The notes beneath the pieces are model-generated. The model did no database searches, was not told where the DNA came from, and was given only the letters and a program-made list of their open reading frames with translations. Position numbers and translations under genes: made by a program. A stretch of DNA of 13,400 bases from Thermoactinomycetaceae bacterium. GTDB lineage: Bacteria; Bacillota; Bacilli; Thermoactinomycetales; Thermoactinomycetaceae. Shown here in pieces: positions 1-6,741 of the stretch. The DNA lies in assembly GCA_025449475.1 (NCBI GenBank), contig JANWJM010000013.1, forward strand, positions 1 through 13,400, written 5' to 3'. The stretch's first letter is position 1. Each line of letters starts with the position of its first letter.

Positions 1-741
1 ATGAGAACTTTATTCATTGCTTCCTCTGGAGAATTATTGAAAGATTTAGGTTTTAAACATGGATCGATGGATACACGACAAAAGCTGCTTGCCGTGATCC
101 CAGATGCTTACCGAGATGAAGCGCAAACCATATGGGAGTGCATTCATCTCGATACGAAAACGTGGAGAGAATCGCCCGAAAAAACGCATGCGTTTCAAAC
201 GGTACAGCAAGCGATCTGGGAACGAAAGAAGTTGCACATGATCTATGAACAAGCAAACGGCGAACAGAGAGAAAGAGTCGTTGAGCCCTATGGGCTCGTA
301 TTAAAAGGGAATCGATGGTATCTCGTTGCATCCAGAAATGGGGAGATGCGCAATTATCGGGTATCGCGCATCCATCAGGCAAAGGTCGAACAGGAAACGT
401 TTCAAAGACCCGCTGATTTTAATTTGGCCACATACTGGGAACAATCGAAAGTATCGTTTGTGCAAAAATTGCCGAAATACGATGTACACGTAGAAATCCA
501 TCCCGCGATTATACAGCGAATCACGTTTACCGATAAATTTGTGAAAATGATTAAAAAGGGGGATGCGAATCGAGATCAATGGATCCCCGCAACGCTACGA
601 TTTGATCATGAGCAAGAGGCGATCGCATTTCTATTGGGATTTGCGAATAAAATAAAAGTTCTTTCTCCCAAAGATCTTCCAAAAAAAATTGTATCACTTG
701 CTAAATCCGTAATTGATTTTTATCATCAGGAGTCCCATTGA
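1..741 (+). CDS. WYL-domain transcriptional regulator, 5'-partial (YafY/DeoR-like)
   Basis: This is the C-terminal portion of a ligand-sensing helix-turn-helix regulator. The WYL motif is explicit at residues 106-108 of the visible part (context NRWYLVASRNG), followed by the conserved YRVSRI segment and a C-terminal WCX-like extension. The family normally runs to about 300-320 residues with an N-terminal winged HTH. Only 246 residues are visible and no HTH is present. The first ATG falls in sequence resembling the linker just after the HTH (LL-x-DLG-like), so it is probably an internal methionine and the true start lies upstream of the window. WYL proteins bind nucleotides, nucleic acids or small ligands and regulate nearby genes; the target here is unknown. 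No terminator is seen between it and the next gene 76 bases on. The family call is firm and the regulon is not inferable. Confidence 0.88.
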   Translation: MRTLFIASSGELLKDLGFKHGSMDTRQKLLAVIPDAYRDEAQTIWECIHLDTKTWRESPEKTHAFQTVQQAIWERKKLHMIYEQANGEQRERVVEPYGLVLKGNRWYLVASRNGEMRNYRVSRIHQAKVEQETFQRPADFNLATYWEQSKVSFVQKLPKYDVHVEIHPAIIQRITFTDKFVKMIKKGDANRDQWIPATLRFDHEQEAIAFLLGFANKIKVLSPKDLPKKIVSLAKSVIDFYHQESH

Positions 742-817
742 AAAGACAGGATAAAGATGGTTGAGGTTAAGAGAAAAGGCACGAATATTGGAAGAATAGG
801 GCGTGAGGAGTGCTAGT

Positions 818-1207
818 ATGATTCGCCTATTATATATCGAAGATGAACAGGAACTAGGTGAATGGGTGGTTCGTGAATTAAAAGACCGTGGTTATGAGGT
901 GATTTGGTTAAAATCGGGTGAAAAGGTGGATCCGTATCTGGAACAAGTGGATCTGATTATTTTGGATATTATGTTACCGGGCTTGGACGGTTTCTCAGTC
1001 GGTCGACGAATCAAAAGAAGTAAGCAAGAGCTCCCTCTGTTAATGCTTTCTGCGCGATCGGCGGTAGAAGATAAACTGGAAGGTTTGGAATTTGCAGATG
1101 ATTATCTGACCAAGCCTTTTCATCCGGATGAGCTTGACGCTCGAATCAAGGTGCTTTTACGACGATACCGTAAGGATCAAGATATCTTTACAGAAAATGC
1201 CGTCTGA
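818..1207 (+). CDS. Truncated OmpR-type response regulator (receiver domain only), probably inactivated
   Basis: The ATG at 818 is chosen because AGGAG at 806-810 sits 7 bases upstream; an in-frame GTG at 803 would overlap that ribosome site. The 129 residues form one receiver domain: acidic pair E8-D9, phospho-acceptor D50 in the LDIMLPGLDGF block, S78 and K99 in YLTKPF. The usual GADDYL turn reads F-ADDYL, so one glycine codon appears to be missing. The domain runs through LDARIKVLLRR, the normal entry to the linker of OmpR/PhoB regulators, then stops after a short tail instead of continuing into the roughly 100-residue winged-helix DNA-binding domain. No histidine kinase follows. The stop codon lies inside a hairpin at the edge of an insertion-sequence remnant, so disruption by that element is the likely cause. 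A genuine stand-alone receiver is possible but less likely given the OmpR linker. Confidence 0.8.
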   Translation: MIRLLYIEDEQELGEWVVRELKDRGYEVIWLKSGEKVDPYLEQVDLIILDIMLPGLDGFSVGRRIKRSKQELPLLMLSARSAVEDKLEGLEFADDYLTKPFHPDELDARIKVLLRRYRKDQDIFTENAV

Positions 1208-1272
1208 AAGCCCACGGTTTGAATCGTAGGATGAAAGACGGCGTTGCTCGGTAATCCTTTCATGGGATTGCT
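1199..1272 (+). repeat. Two consecutive hairpins at the putative left edge of an IS200/IS605-type remnant
   Basis: GCCGTCT (1199-1205) pairs with AGACGGC (1236-1242). Within that loop, CCCACGG and CGTAGG-type arms can form an inner stem with one mismatch. A second hairpin pairs GTAATCC (1251-1257) with GGATTGC (1265-1271), with one G-T pair. Subterminal imperfect hairpins are typical of IS200/IS605 ends, and structured RNA also accompanies tnpB genes. The tetranucleotide TTAC at 1188-1191, a known target of some IS200/IS605 members, lies just before the structure. The pairing is seen directly; the assignment as an IS end is inferred. Confidence 0.5.
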
Positions 1273-1278
1273 TAGTTA

Positions 1279-1425
1279 GTGAACAGAGTGGAAGAGCGAT
1301 TCAGGCAGTTAGTAGAAGAAATTTGCCAAGTCTTTGGACACGCTCTTTCTTCGTTAGTACAGCAGGGAATGTATCAGGTGAAACCATCAAACACTATGCG
1401 GAATTTTCAAAAAAAAAGGGGGTGA
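1279..1425 (+). CDS. Small ORF of unknown function (48 aa), possibly part of the IS remnant
   Basis: A GTG-initiated reading frame encodes 48 residues beginning MNRVEERFRQL, rich in charged residues and probably mainly helical. It contains one Cys and no motif I recognise. The frame is closed upstream by a TAG and ends at the TGA at 1423, inside the GGGGGTGA ribosome-binding site of the tnpB-like fragment, so the two could be translationally coupled. No good ribosome-binding site precedes the GTG. It could be a remnant of a larger gene, an IS accessory ORF or a chance ORF. No function is proposed. Confidence 0.3.
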   Translation: MNRVEERFRQLVEEICQVFGHALSSLVQQGMYQVKPSNTMRNFQKKRG

Positions 1426-1429
1426 ATCA

Positions 1430-1671
1430 ATGCCGACGATCACACTAAGGCTAGAACTACATAAGCCAACTCAAGCCAAACAGGATATGTATCAGTGAAT
1501 GACGGAAATAAACACAGCATTTGCTAACTGGCTCCTTGTTCACCCAGAGGTGAACAAGGCAACTAGTAAGATTTTCAAAGAGTTTTCTCAACCAGTCAAA
1601 CTTGTAAATGTGGTCATCGTGAAAAAGCGATGATGAAAGTTTCTAAAGGAAAAACTGAATGGTGTCCATAA
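1430..1671 (+). pseudogene. Decayed tnpB-like gene (IS200/IS605 OrfB, IS1341-type) with internal deletion
   Basis: Behind a GGGGGTG ribosome site, the ATG at 1430 opens the characteristic TnpB N-terminus MPTITLRLELHKPTQAK. A TGA at 1496-1498 interrupts it, and the same frame continues for about 32 codons with TAFANWLLVHPEV and TSKIFKEFSQ. Near 1590 the coding signal jumps to another frame and reads TSQTCKCGHREK ... WCP before TAA at 1669. That is the C-terminal zinc ribbon of TnpB, with one residue fewer than usual between the first two cysteines. A full TnpB has about 350-450 residues, so some 300 central codons, including the RuvC-like DED nuclease residues, are missing. The gene cannot make a nuclease. 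TnpB proteins are RNA-guided nucleases associated with IS200/IS605 transposons; this is a relic of one. Confidence 0.75.
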
Positions 1672-1729
1672 TAAATAGGACAGATCATCGTATCTAGAGT
1701 CAACGTTTATCGGCAAGGTGGTTTGAAAT

Positions 1730-2359
1730 GTGAGTAAAGTCGTTGTCTTTGATCATCCACTGATTCAGCATAAGCTTACATTGATTCGTGATCAAGAAAC
1801 ATCCTCCAAGGAGTTTCGCGAATTGGTGGAAGAAATTGCCGTTTTGATGGTGTATGAAATGACTAGAGAGTTGCCTACTGAAGAGATCGATATCCAAACG
1901 CCAGTAGCACCCACAAAAGGAAGAGTGATCTCCGGCAAAAAGCTCGGTTTTGTACCATTGCTACGTGCTGGGCTAGGAATGGTAAATGGATTGATAAAAT
2001 TGATCCCCACTGCAAAAGTGGGTCATATTGGGTTGTATCGGGATGAAAAATCCTATCAACCTGTTCACTACTATGCCAAGATGCCTGTCGATATGGAGCA
2101 AAGGGAGATTATCGTGATCGATCCGATGCTAGCGACAGGTGGATCAGCATGCACATCGGTTCAGTTATTAAAAGATTTGGATGTGAAACGAATCCGATTC
2201 ATGTGTCTCATTGCAGCTCAGGAAGGAATTGATCGATTAAGAGAAGAACATCCTGATGTCGATATTTTTACCGCGGCGATTGATAAACAATTAAATGAAC
2301 AGAAATTTATTGTTCCGGGTCTGGGGGATGCAGGTGATCGCATGTTTGGAACCGATTAG
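1730..2359 (+). CDS. upp: Uracil phosphoribosyltransferase
   Basis: This cytoplasmic pyrimidine-salvage enzyme condenses uracil with PRPP to give UMP and pyrophosphate. The 209 residues match the usual family length. Diagnostic segments are LVPLLRAG-like (FVPLLRAGLGM, about residues 74-84), the PRPP-binding loop DPMLATGGSA at 131-140, and the C-terminal uracil-binding stretch PGLGDAGDRMFGTD. The start is the GTG at 1730, preceded by AAGGTGG at 1715-1721. In Bacillales upp commonly lies just upstream of the atp operon, often with a UDP-GlcNAc epimerase gene between them; here no such gene is present. Its upstream side abuts the IS remnant and I see no convincing promoter of its own there, so its transcription may have been altered by that insertion. 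Confidence 0.97.
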   Translation: MSKVVVFDHPLIQHKLTLIRDQETSSKEFRELVEEIAVLMVYEMTRELPTEEIDIQTPVAPTKGRVISGKKLGFVPLLRAGLGMVNGLIKLIPTAKVGHIGLYRDEKSYQPVHYYAKMPVDMEQREIIVIDPMLATGGSACTSVQLLKDLDVKRIRFMCLIAAQEGIDRLREEHPDVDIFTAAIDKQLNEQKFIVPGLGDAGDRMFGTD

Positions 2360-2447
2360 CGACTAATAATTGGGTAAATATGGAATACTCTTTACAAAAA
2401 GATGATATAAATGTGACGAATTGTTCAAATTCGCCGTTCAGAAAGCG

Positions 2448-2477
2448 TTGACAAATGTGAGCAGCTACAGTTACTAT
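2448..2477 (+). promoter_or_regulatory. Sigma-A-type promoter for the atp operon
   Basis: A perfect -35 TTGACA (2448-2453) is followed after 18 bases by TACTAT (2472-2477). Transcription would start near 2484, leaving a leader of about 78 bases before the first operon gene. It is the only strong promoter seen between upp and the operon. Confidence 0.72.
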
Positions 2478-2561
2478 AGGCAAGGGAATATAGATTTTCT
2501 CCTCCATAGCCTCTCTCATTCTCCCTTCCTTTCATTATTACACATATGTGGAGGAATCTAT

Positions 2562-2783
2562 GTGAATAAAAACCGCGGAAGTCCTTGGCAAATGGTGGCC
2601 GTCATTGGCACAATGGGTATGGAGGTTATCTTTCTCAGTATTGGTGGGGCTTGGTTAGGGAGATATTTGGATGAGATATTCCAATCGAAACCAATCTGTC
2701 TAGTAATCGGGATTTTTTTGGGATTGTTTTTCGGTTTTCTAAGTGCTGCACTTACTTTAAAGAAATTGATGGAAGAGAACTAA
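2562..2783 (+). CDS. atpI: AtpZ/AtpI-family ATP synthase accessory membrane protein
   Basis: This 73-residue protein has two predicted membrane helices (about 10-32 and 43-66) joined by a short polar loop, with the family's GGAWLGRYLD signature at the end of helix 1. Members are thought to help assemble the c-ring or handle Mg2+ for the F1Fo complex. The start is the GTG at 2562, with GGAGG at 2550-2554 seven bases upstream; the overlapping ATG at 2560 is followed at once by a stop. The size and two-helix form fit AtpZ better than the roughly 120-residue, four-helix AtpI. No separate AtpI is found before atpB. It is the first gene of the operon behind the promoter at 2448. Confidence 0.85.
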   Translation: MNKNRGSPWQMVAVIGTMGMEVIFLSIGGAWLGRYLDEIFQSKPICLVIGIFLGLFFGFLSAALTLKKLMEEN

Positions 2784-2978
2784 GTATTCTTCCATTTGTC
2801 ATATTTCTTCGCTGACAGAGAATTTTTTCTTTATCGGGCTTTTATTTGATAAAATAAATCAATAGTTTGATGTGATCCATCCTGATTGATGGCGAGGATT
2901 GGTATTTTTACGGCAATGTTTTTCTTTTTTGTGTAAAATGGCAAGACTTTAGATGAGAAAGGGGTGAATAGAAAGCGG

Positions 2979-3695
2979 ATGGATAAAACGGAAAAATTGA
3001 GTTTTCAACTTGGTGAAATCCCTGTTGTATTTGATATACCCGTGATGATTGCGACGACTGTGGCATTTTTGGTGGTACTAGCTCTCTCTTTGCTAGCTGC
3101 ACGAAACTTAACCATGGTCCCAACAGGTCTTCAAAACTTTATTGAAATGATCATTGATTTTACAAGTGGGATTGTACGAACCAATATGGACGAAAAGACA
3201 GCCAGTCGGTTTTATGGCTTTGCATTTACCCTCTTTGTCTATGTTGTCGTTTCAAATGAGCTTGGGTTGATGTTTAATGTGGTGACATCTGAGGGCAATC
3301 ATCAAAATGCTTATGCGTGGTGGAAATCCCCCACTGCAGATATCAATGCAGTTTTTTCATTGGCCATTGCTATTACCCTTTTTGCTCATCTTCTAGGAGT
3401 TATAAAATCACCGAAGCTTTACCTAAGAGAGTACTTTAAGCCATATTGGTGGATGTTTCCACTACATATCATTGATGAAGTCGCCAAACCACTCACTCAT
3501 GGGATGCGTCTTTGGGCCAATATTTTCGCAGGTGAAGTCTTGGTGATTGTATTATTGCAAATGAATTGGCTCTTTGCGGGTGCACCATTGATGGTATGGA
3601 TTGGCTATTCATTATTTGTCGGTGTTGTGCAAGCTTATGTTTTTACGATCTTAGCTTTTATCTATCTATCACAAAAAATTTCAACACATGATTAA
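2979..3695 (+). CDS. atpB: F1Fo ATP synthase subunit a
   Basis: Subunit a is the membrane stator that forms the proton half-channels against the c-ring. The 238 residues contain five or six hydrophobic helices (roughly 21-42, 78-98, 130-150, 168-196, 205-232). The essential arginine is R177 in the MRLWANIFAGE block. The ATG at 2979 is preferred. The strong GAAAGGGGTGA sequence at 2957-2967 lies rather far upstream (about 11-14 bases), while the alternative in-frame GTG at 2964 overlaps that sequence and would leave it no spacing. The alternative adds only five residues. A gap of about 195 bases separates it from the preceding gene, unusually wide for this operon, and contains only weak secondary structure and T-rich runs. 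Confidence 0.95.
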   Translation: MDKTEKLSFQLGEIPVVFDIPVMIATTVAFLVVLALSLLAARNLTMVPTGLQNFIEMIIDFTSGIVRTNMDEKTASRFYGFAFTLFVYVVVSNELGLMFNVVTSEGNHQNAYAWWKSPTADINAVFSLAIAITLFAHLLGVIKSPKLYLREYFKPYWWMFPLHIIDEVAKPLTHGMRLWANIFAGEVLVIVLLQMNWLFAGAPLMVWIGYSLFVGVVQAYVFTILAFIYLSQKISTHD

Positions 3696-3744
3696 TGCAT
3701 GACTATGATCAATCTAGTTTTTGATTTTTAGGGAGGTTTTTATT

Positions 3745-3987
3745 GTGGAACAACTGAGTATGGAACAATTAAATGTCATTGCAGGTGCAATTATGATTAC
3801 CATCGCAGCTCTTGCGGGTGGTTTTGGAAACGCGATGGTGATTAGTCGTTTTATTGAAGGAGTTGCGCGTCAACCAGAGGCGAGAGCTACATTACTCGTA
3901 CAAGCCATTCTAGGGGTCGCATTAGTTGAGGTTATTCCGATCATCGCTGTAGCCTTTGGTATCATGAAAGTGCTTAATATTTTATAA
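3745..3987 (+). CDS. atpE: F1Fo ATP synthase subunit c (proteolipid)
   Basis: The c-ring rotor subunit has 80 residues in a two-helix hairpin. The polar loop carries the signature RFIEGVARQPEA (residues 35-46), and the ion-carrying glutamate is E62 in ALVEVIPII. Glycine/alanine packing residues in helix 1 (ALAGGFGNA) are present. E62 is followed by valine rather than the Ser/Thr of Na+-coupled rings, and helix 1 lacks the accompanying Gln, so proton coupling is expected. The GTG start at 3745 is supported by GGGAGG at 3731-3736 with 8-base spacing. The strong ribosome site suits the several copies of c needed per complex. A hairpin lies just downstream. Confidence 0.97.
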   Translation: MEQLSMEQLNVIAGAIMITIAALAGGFGNAMVISRFIEGVARQPEARATLLVQAILGVALVEVIPIIAVAFGIMKVLNIL

Positions 3988-4005
3988 CCAGTGATAGAAA
4001 TGGTG

Positions 4006-4030
4006 GGCGGGGGAGAATCATTACCCCGTC
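4006..4030 (+). promoter_or_regulatory. Intercistronic hairpin between atpE and atpF
   Basis: GGCGGGG (4006-4012) can pair with CCCCGTC (4024-4030), seven pairs including one G-T, closing an 11-base loop. Only a short, broken T-run follows, so it is at best a weak terminator. Its place after the c-subunit gene would fit a processing or 3'-stabilising element that raises c-subunit expression; this role is inferred. Confidence 0.5.
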
Positions 4031-4083
4031 TATTTCCTCTTGGATATCAATTCCAAATTACGGAGTAAAAGGAGTGAGAGGTC

Positions 4084-4569
4084 ATGCAATTTGAACTTGG
4101 AACGATGCTTTTCCAATTGGGCGCATTTGTGTTATTGGTCTTACTTGTCAGTAAATTTGGTTCTCGCCCTATTATCAATATGATGAAAAAGCGTCAAGAC
4201 CATATACAACAACAGATCACCTCTGCTGAAGAGAGTCGTAAAGAAGCAGAATCATTACTTCAACAACAAAAAGAAGTATTGGAACAAGCGCGTTTAGAGG
4301 CCAAAGAGATGATCGCAAGGGCGAAGAGACAAAAAGAAAAAGAAGCAGAAGAAATTATTTTACAAGCAAAAATTCGAGCGGATCAGTTAGTGAAGGAAGC
4401 AACCCGGGAAATCGAATTGGAAAAAGAGAAGGCTTTAAGTCAATTGCGTGATCAAGTCGGGCTACTTAGTGTGCAACTGACCAGTAAATTATTAGAAAAA
4501 GAAGTAAGTGATGTGGAGCAAACGAAGCTTGTAGATCGATATTTAGAACAGGTAGGAAGGGTACAATGA
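4084..4569 (+). CDS. atpF: F1Fo ATP synthase subunit b
   Basis: Subunit b forms the peripheral stalk that joins membrane subunit a to F1. The 161 residues show one N-terminal membrane helix (about 5-24), then a long charged helix rich in E, K, Q and A from about residue 35 to the end, as expected for the right-handed coiled-coil dimer. The ATG at 4084 has AAAAGGAG at 4067-4074. The stop overlaps the next start as ATGA at 4566-4569, indicating translational coupling with the delta gene, whose product binds the end of the b stalk. Confidence 0.96.
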   Translation: MQFELGTMLFQLGAFVLLVLLVSKFGSRPIINMMKKRQDHIQQQITSAEESRKEAESLLQQQKEVLEQARLEAKEMIARAKRQKEKEAEEIILQAKIRADQLVKEATREIELEKEKALSQLRDQVGLLSVQLTSKLLEKEVSDVEQTKLVDRYLEQVGRVQ

Positions 4570-5111
4570 TCCAATCCGTGGTCGCTCGGCGATATGCGCA
4601 AGCGATATTTGAAATCGCTGTGGAACGTGAGAATACTGACAAAATTGAAGAGGAGCTTCAAGTTGTCAAAAAATCGTTTGCTTCTTCTTCGGAATTGAGA
4701 AATTGGTTGAGTTATCCATTTATCGATCAAGTGGATAAGAAGTCTTTATTGGCACAAGTTTTTGCGGATCTAAGTGAGCCCGTACAAAACCTTCTTTTTC
4801 TTTTAGTGGATCGGCATCGCGTTGATCAAATCGGTCAAATTGTGGAAGCGTATCAAGCTCTCAACGATGAGCACAAAGGGGTCGTTGAGGCGACGGTGAT
4901 CACTGCGTTCCCTTTGCGTGCGGAAGACGAGAAGCAATTGATTGAAACCTTTGAAGATCTAACCAATAAGAAACTGCGCATTCAGAAACAGATTGATTCG
5001 GATCTATTAGGAGGAGTCGTCGTTAAGATTGGGGATCGAATTTATGACGGAAGTCTGCGAACCAAGTTGCGACAATTCCAGAAGCGGTTACAGAATGCCA
5101 AAGTACAATGA
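4566..5111 (+). CDS. atpH: F1Fo ATP synthase subunit delta
   Basis: Delta (OSCP homologue) sits on top of F1 and anchors the b stalk. The 181 residues begin with the family pattern VVARRYAQAIFEIA, an N-terminal helical bundle of about 105 residues. The C-terminal part contains the conserved DSDLLGGVVVKIGDRIYDGSL (split here: DSDLLGG, then VVVKIGDRIYDGS near residues 151-168). The ATG overlaps the atpF stop by four bases. Alpha follows 18 bases downstream. Length and motifs are normal. Confidence 0.96.
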   Translation: MIQSVVARRYAQAIFEIAVERENTDKIEEELQVVKKSFASSSELRNWLSYPFIDQVDKKSLLAQVFADLSEPVQNLLFLLVDRHRVDQIGQIVEAYQALNDEHKGVVEATVITAFPLRAEDEKQLIETFEDLTNKKLRIQKQIDSDLLGGVVVKIGDRIYDGSLRTKLRQFQKRLQNAKVQ

Positions 5112-5129
5112 TTGGGGTGAGCGTAAACG

Positions 5130-6701
5130 ATGAGTATTCGATCGGAAGAGATTAGTACGTTGATTAAACAACAAATAGAGAATTATCGTGCTGAAATCGA
5201 AATTTTAGATGTGGGTACCGTCATCCAAGTGGGTGATGGGATTGCTCAAGTACATGGTCTGAAGGAAGCAATGGCTGGAGAATTGCTTGAGTTTGATAAT
5301 GGCGTAATGGGAATGGTGTTAAACCTTGAAGAAAATCATGTAGGAGTTGTTATTTTAGGACCTTATACGGATATCCGAGAGGGCAATCAGGTGAAAAGAA
5401 CAGGACGTTTGATGGAAGTGCCTGTCGGAGAGGCATTGCTTGGTCGGGTGGTCAATCCATTGGGGCAACCACTAGATGGGAAAGGTCCCATTGAAACCAC
5501 TCATTTCCGTCCAGTGGAATCACCAGCTCCTGGAGTGATTGATCGGAAGAAGGTAGATGAGCCATTGCAAACAGGGATCAAGGCGATCGACTCCATGGTT
5601 CCAATTGGTCGTGGTCAACGTGAATTGATCATTGGAGACCGGCAGACTGGAAAAACGACCATTGCCCTTGACACAATCATTAATCAAAAAGGACAAGATA
5701 TGGTCTGTATTTATGTAGCGATCGGTCAAAAACAATCCACCGTTGCCAACGTGGTCGAAAAATTACGTCGTTATGGAGCAATGGATTATACCATTGTGGT
5801 TGTAGCCAGTGCTTCTGATCCTGCGCCACTCTTATTCTTAGCACCCTATGCGGGCTGCGCAATGGGCGAATATTTTATGTATAAGGGCGGACATGTACTT
5901 TGTGTTTATGACGATCTGACCAAACAAGCAGCCGCTTATCGTGAGCTTTCACTACTGCTTCGTCGCCCGCCAGGTCGTGAAGCATATCCAGGTGATGTGT
6001 TCTATCTCCATTCCCGCCTATTGGAACGCGCCGCGAAATTAAACGATGAGAAGGGTGGAGGATCCCTGACAGCATTGCCGTTTATTGAGACACAAGAGGG
6101 AGATATTTCTGCTTATATCCCCACCAATGTGATCTCGATCACTGATGGTCAGATCTTCTTGGAATCTGATCTCTTCCATTCCGGTGTACGGCCAGCTGTT
6201 GATGTTGGGTTTTCCGTGTCGCGCGTAGGTGGAGATGCGCAAATTAGAGCGATGAGTAAGGTAGCGGGAACCCTGAAACTTGATCACTCGCAGTATGAGG
6301 AGTTAAAAGCCTTTACCCAATTCGGTTCGGATCTGGATGCTGTCACACGCGCCAAACTTGCACGTGGGGAGCGGACGGTTGAGATTTTAAAACAGGATGA
6401 ACATCAGCCCTTGCCGGTTGAAAAGCAAGTGGTTTCATTGTATCTCGTTACTCGTGGGCATTTGGATGATATCCCACTGGAAGATGTCCGTCGATTCGAA
6501 GAGGAATTTCATGCTTATTTAGATGCGGAACAAAAGGATATCTATCAAGATCTTGAGAAAGCAAAGAGGCTTGAAAAAGCGATTGAACAGAAGCAAGATC
6601 TTGAGAAATTAAAGCAGCTCGAAGAAGAGATTGATCAGAAGTTGGTTCAAGCACTCGAGAAATTTAAGAAGAGTTTTGCTGTGTCAAAATCGTCCAACTA
6701 G
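5130..6701 (+). CDS. atpA: F1Fo ATP synthase subunit alpha, with extended C-terminus
   Basis: Alpha alternates with beta in the F1 hexamer and carries non-catalytic nucleotide sites. The P-loop GDRQTGKT is at residues 169-176, and the arginine finger is R365 in SVSRVGGDAQ. The ATG at 5130 follows GGGGTGAG (5114-5121). The protein is 523 residues, about 20 longer than the usual 500-505. The surplus is near the C-terminus (about 468-508), where the short segment usually linking the last helices is replaced by a highly charged run with alternating LEKAK, LEKAI, LEKLK and LEEEI units, before the normal-looking ending ALEKFKKSFAVS. The frame is open throughout, so this is an insertion or duplication rather than a frameshift. 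The effect is unknown; the region faces the membrane-side base of F1. Confidence 0.97.
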   Translation: MSIRSEEISTLIKQQIENYRAEIEILDVGTVIQVGDGIAQVHGLKEAMAGELLEFDNGVMGMVLNLEENHVGVVILGPYTDIREGNQVKRTGRLMEVPVGEALLGRVVNPLGQPLDGKGPIETTHFRPVESPAPGVIDRKKVDEPLQTGIKAIDSMVPIGRGQRELIIGDRQTGKTTIALDTIINQKGQDMVCIYVAIGQKQSTVANVVEKLRRYGAMDYTIVVVASASDPAPLLFLAPYAGCAMGEYFMYKGGHVLCVYDDLTKQAAAYRELSLLLRRPPGREAYPGDVFYLHSRLLERAAKLNDEKGGGSLTALPFIETQEGDISAYIPTNVISITDGQIFLESDLFHSGVRPAVDVGFSVSRVGGDAQIRAMSKVAGTLKLDHSQYEELKAFTQFGSDLDAVTRAKLARGERTVEILKQDEHQPLPVEKQVVSLYLVTRGHLDDIPLEDVRRFEEEFHAYLDAEQKDIYQDLEKAKRLEKAIEQKQDLEKLKQLEEEIDQKLVQALEKFKKSFAVSKSSN

Positions 6702-6741
6702 ATTAGGACAATTTGAAGAAGGAAGGCGGTGAGTCTGAATC

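Noticed and set aside
2421..2561. Upstream extension of the AtpZ-like frame to an early TTG
   Set aside because: It would run through the atp promoter, and the extra 47 residues do not resemble the family. The GTG at 2562 has a well-placed GGAGG.
2934..2939. TAAAAT box with an extended -10 TGTG upstream of atpB as a second promoter
   Set aside because: No acceptable -35 sequence lies 16-18 bases upstream in this T-rich stretch, so it is kept only as a comment.
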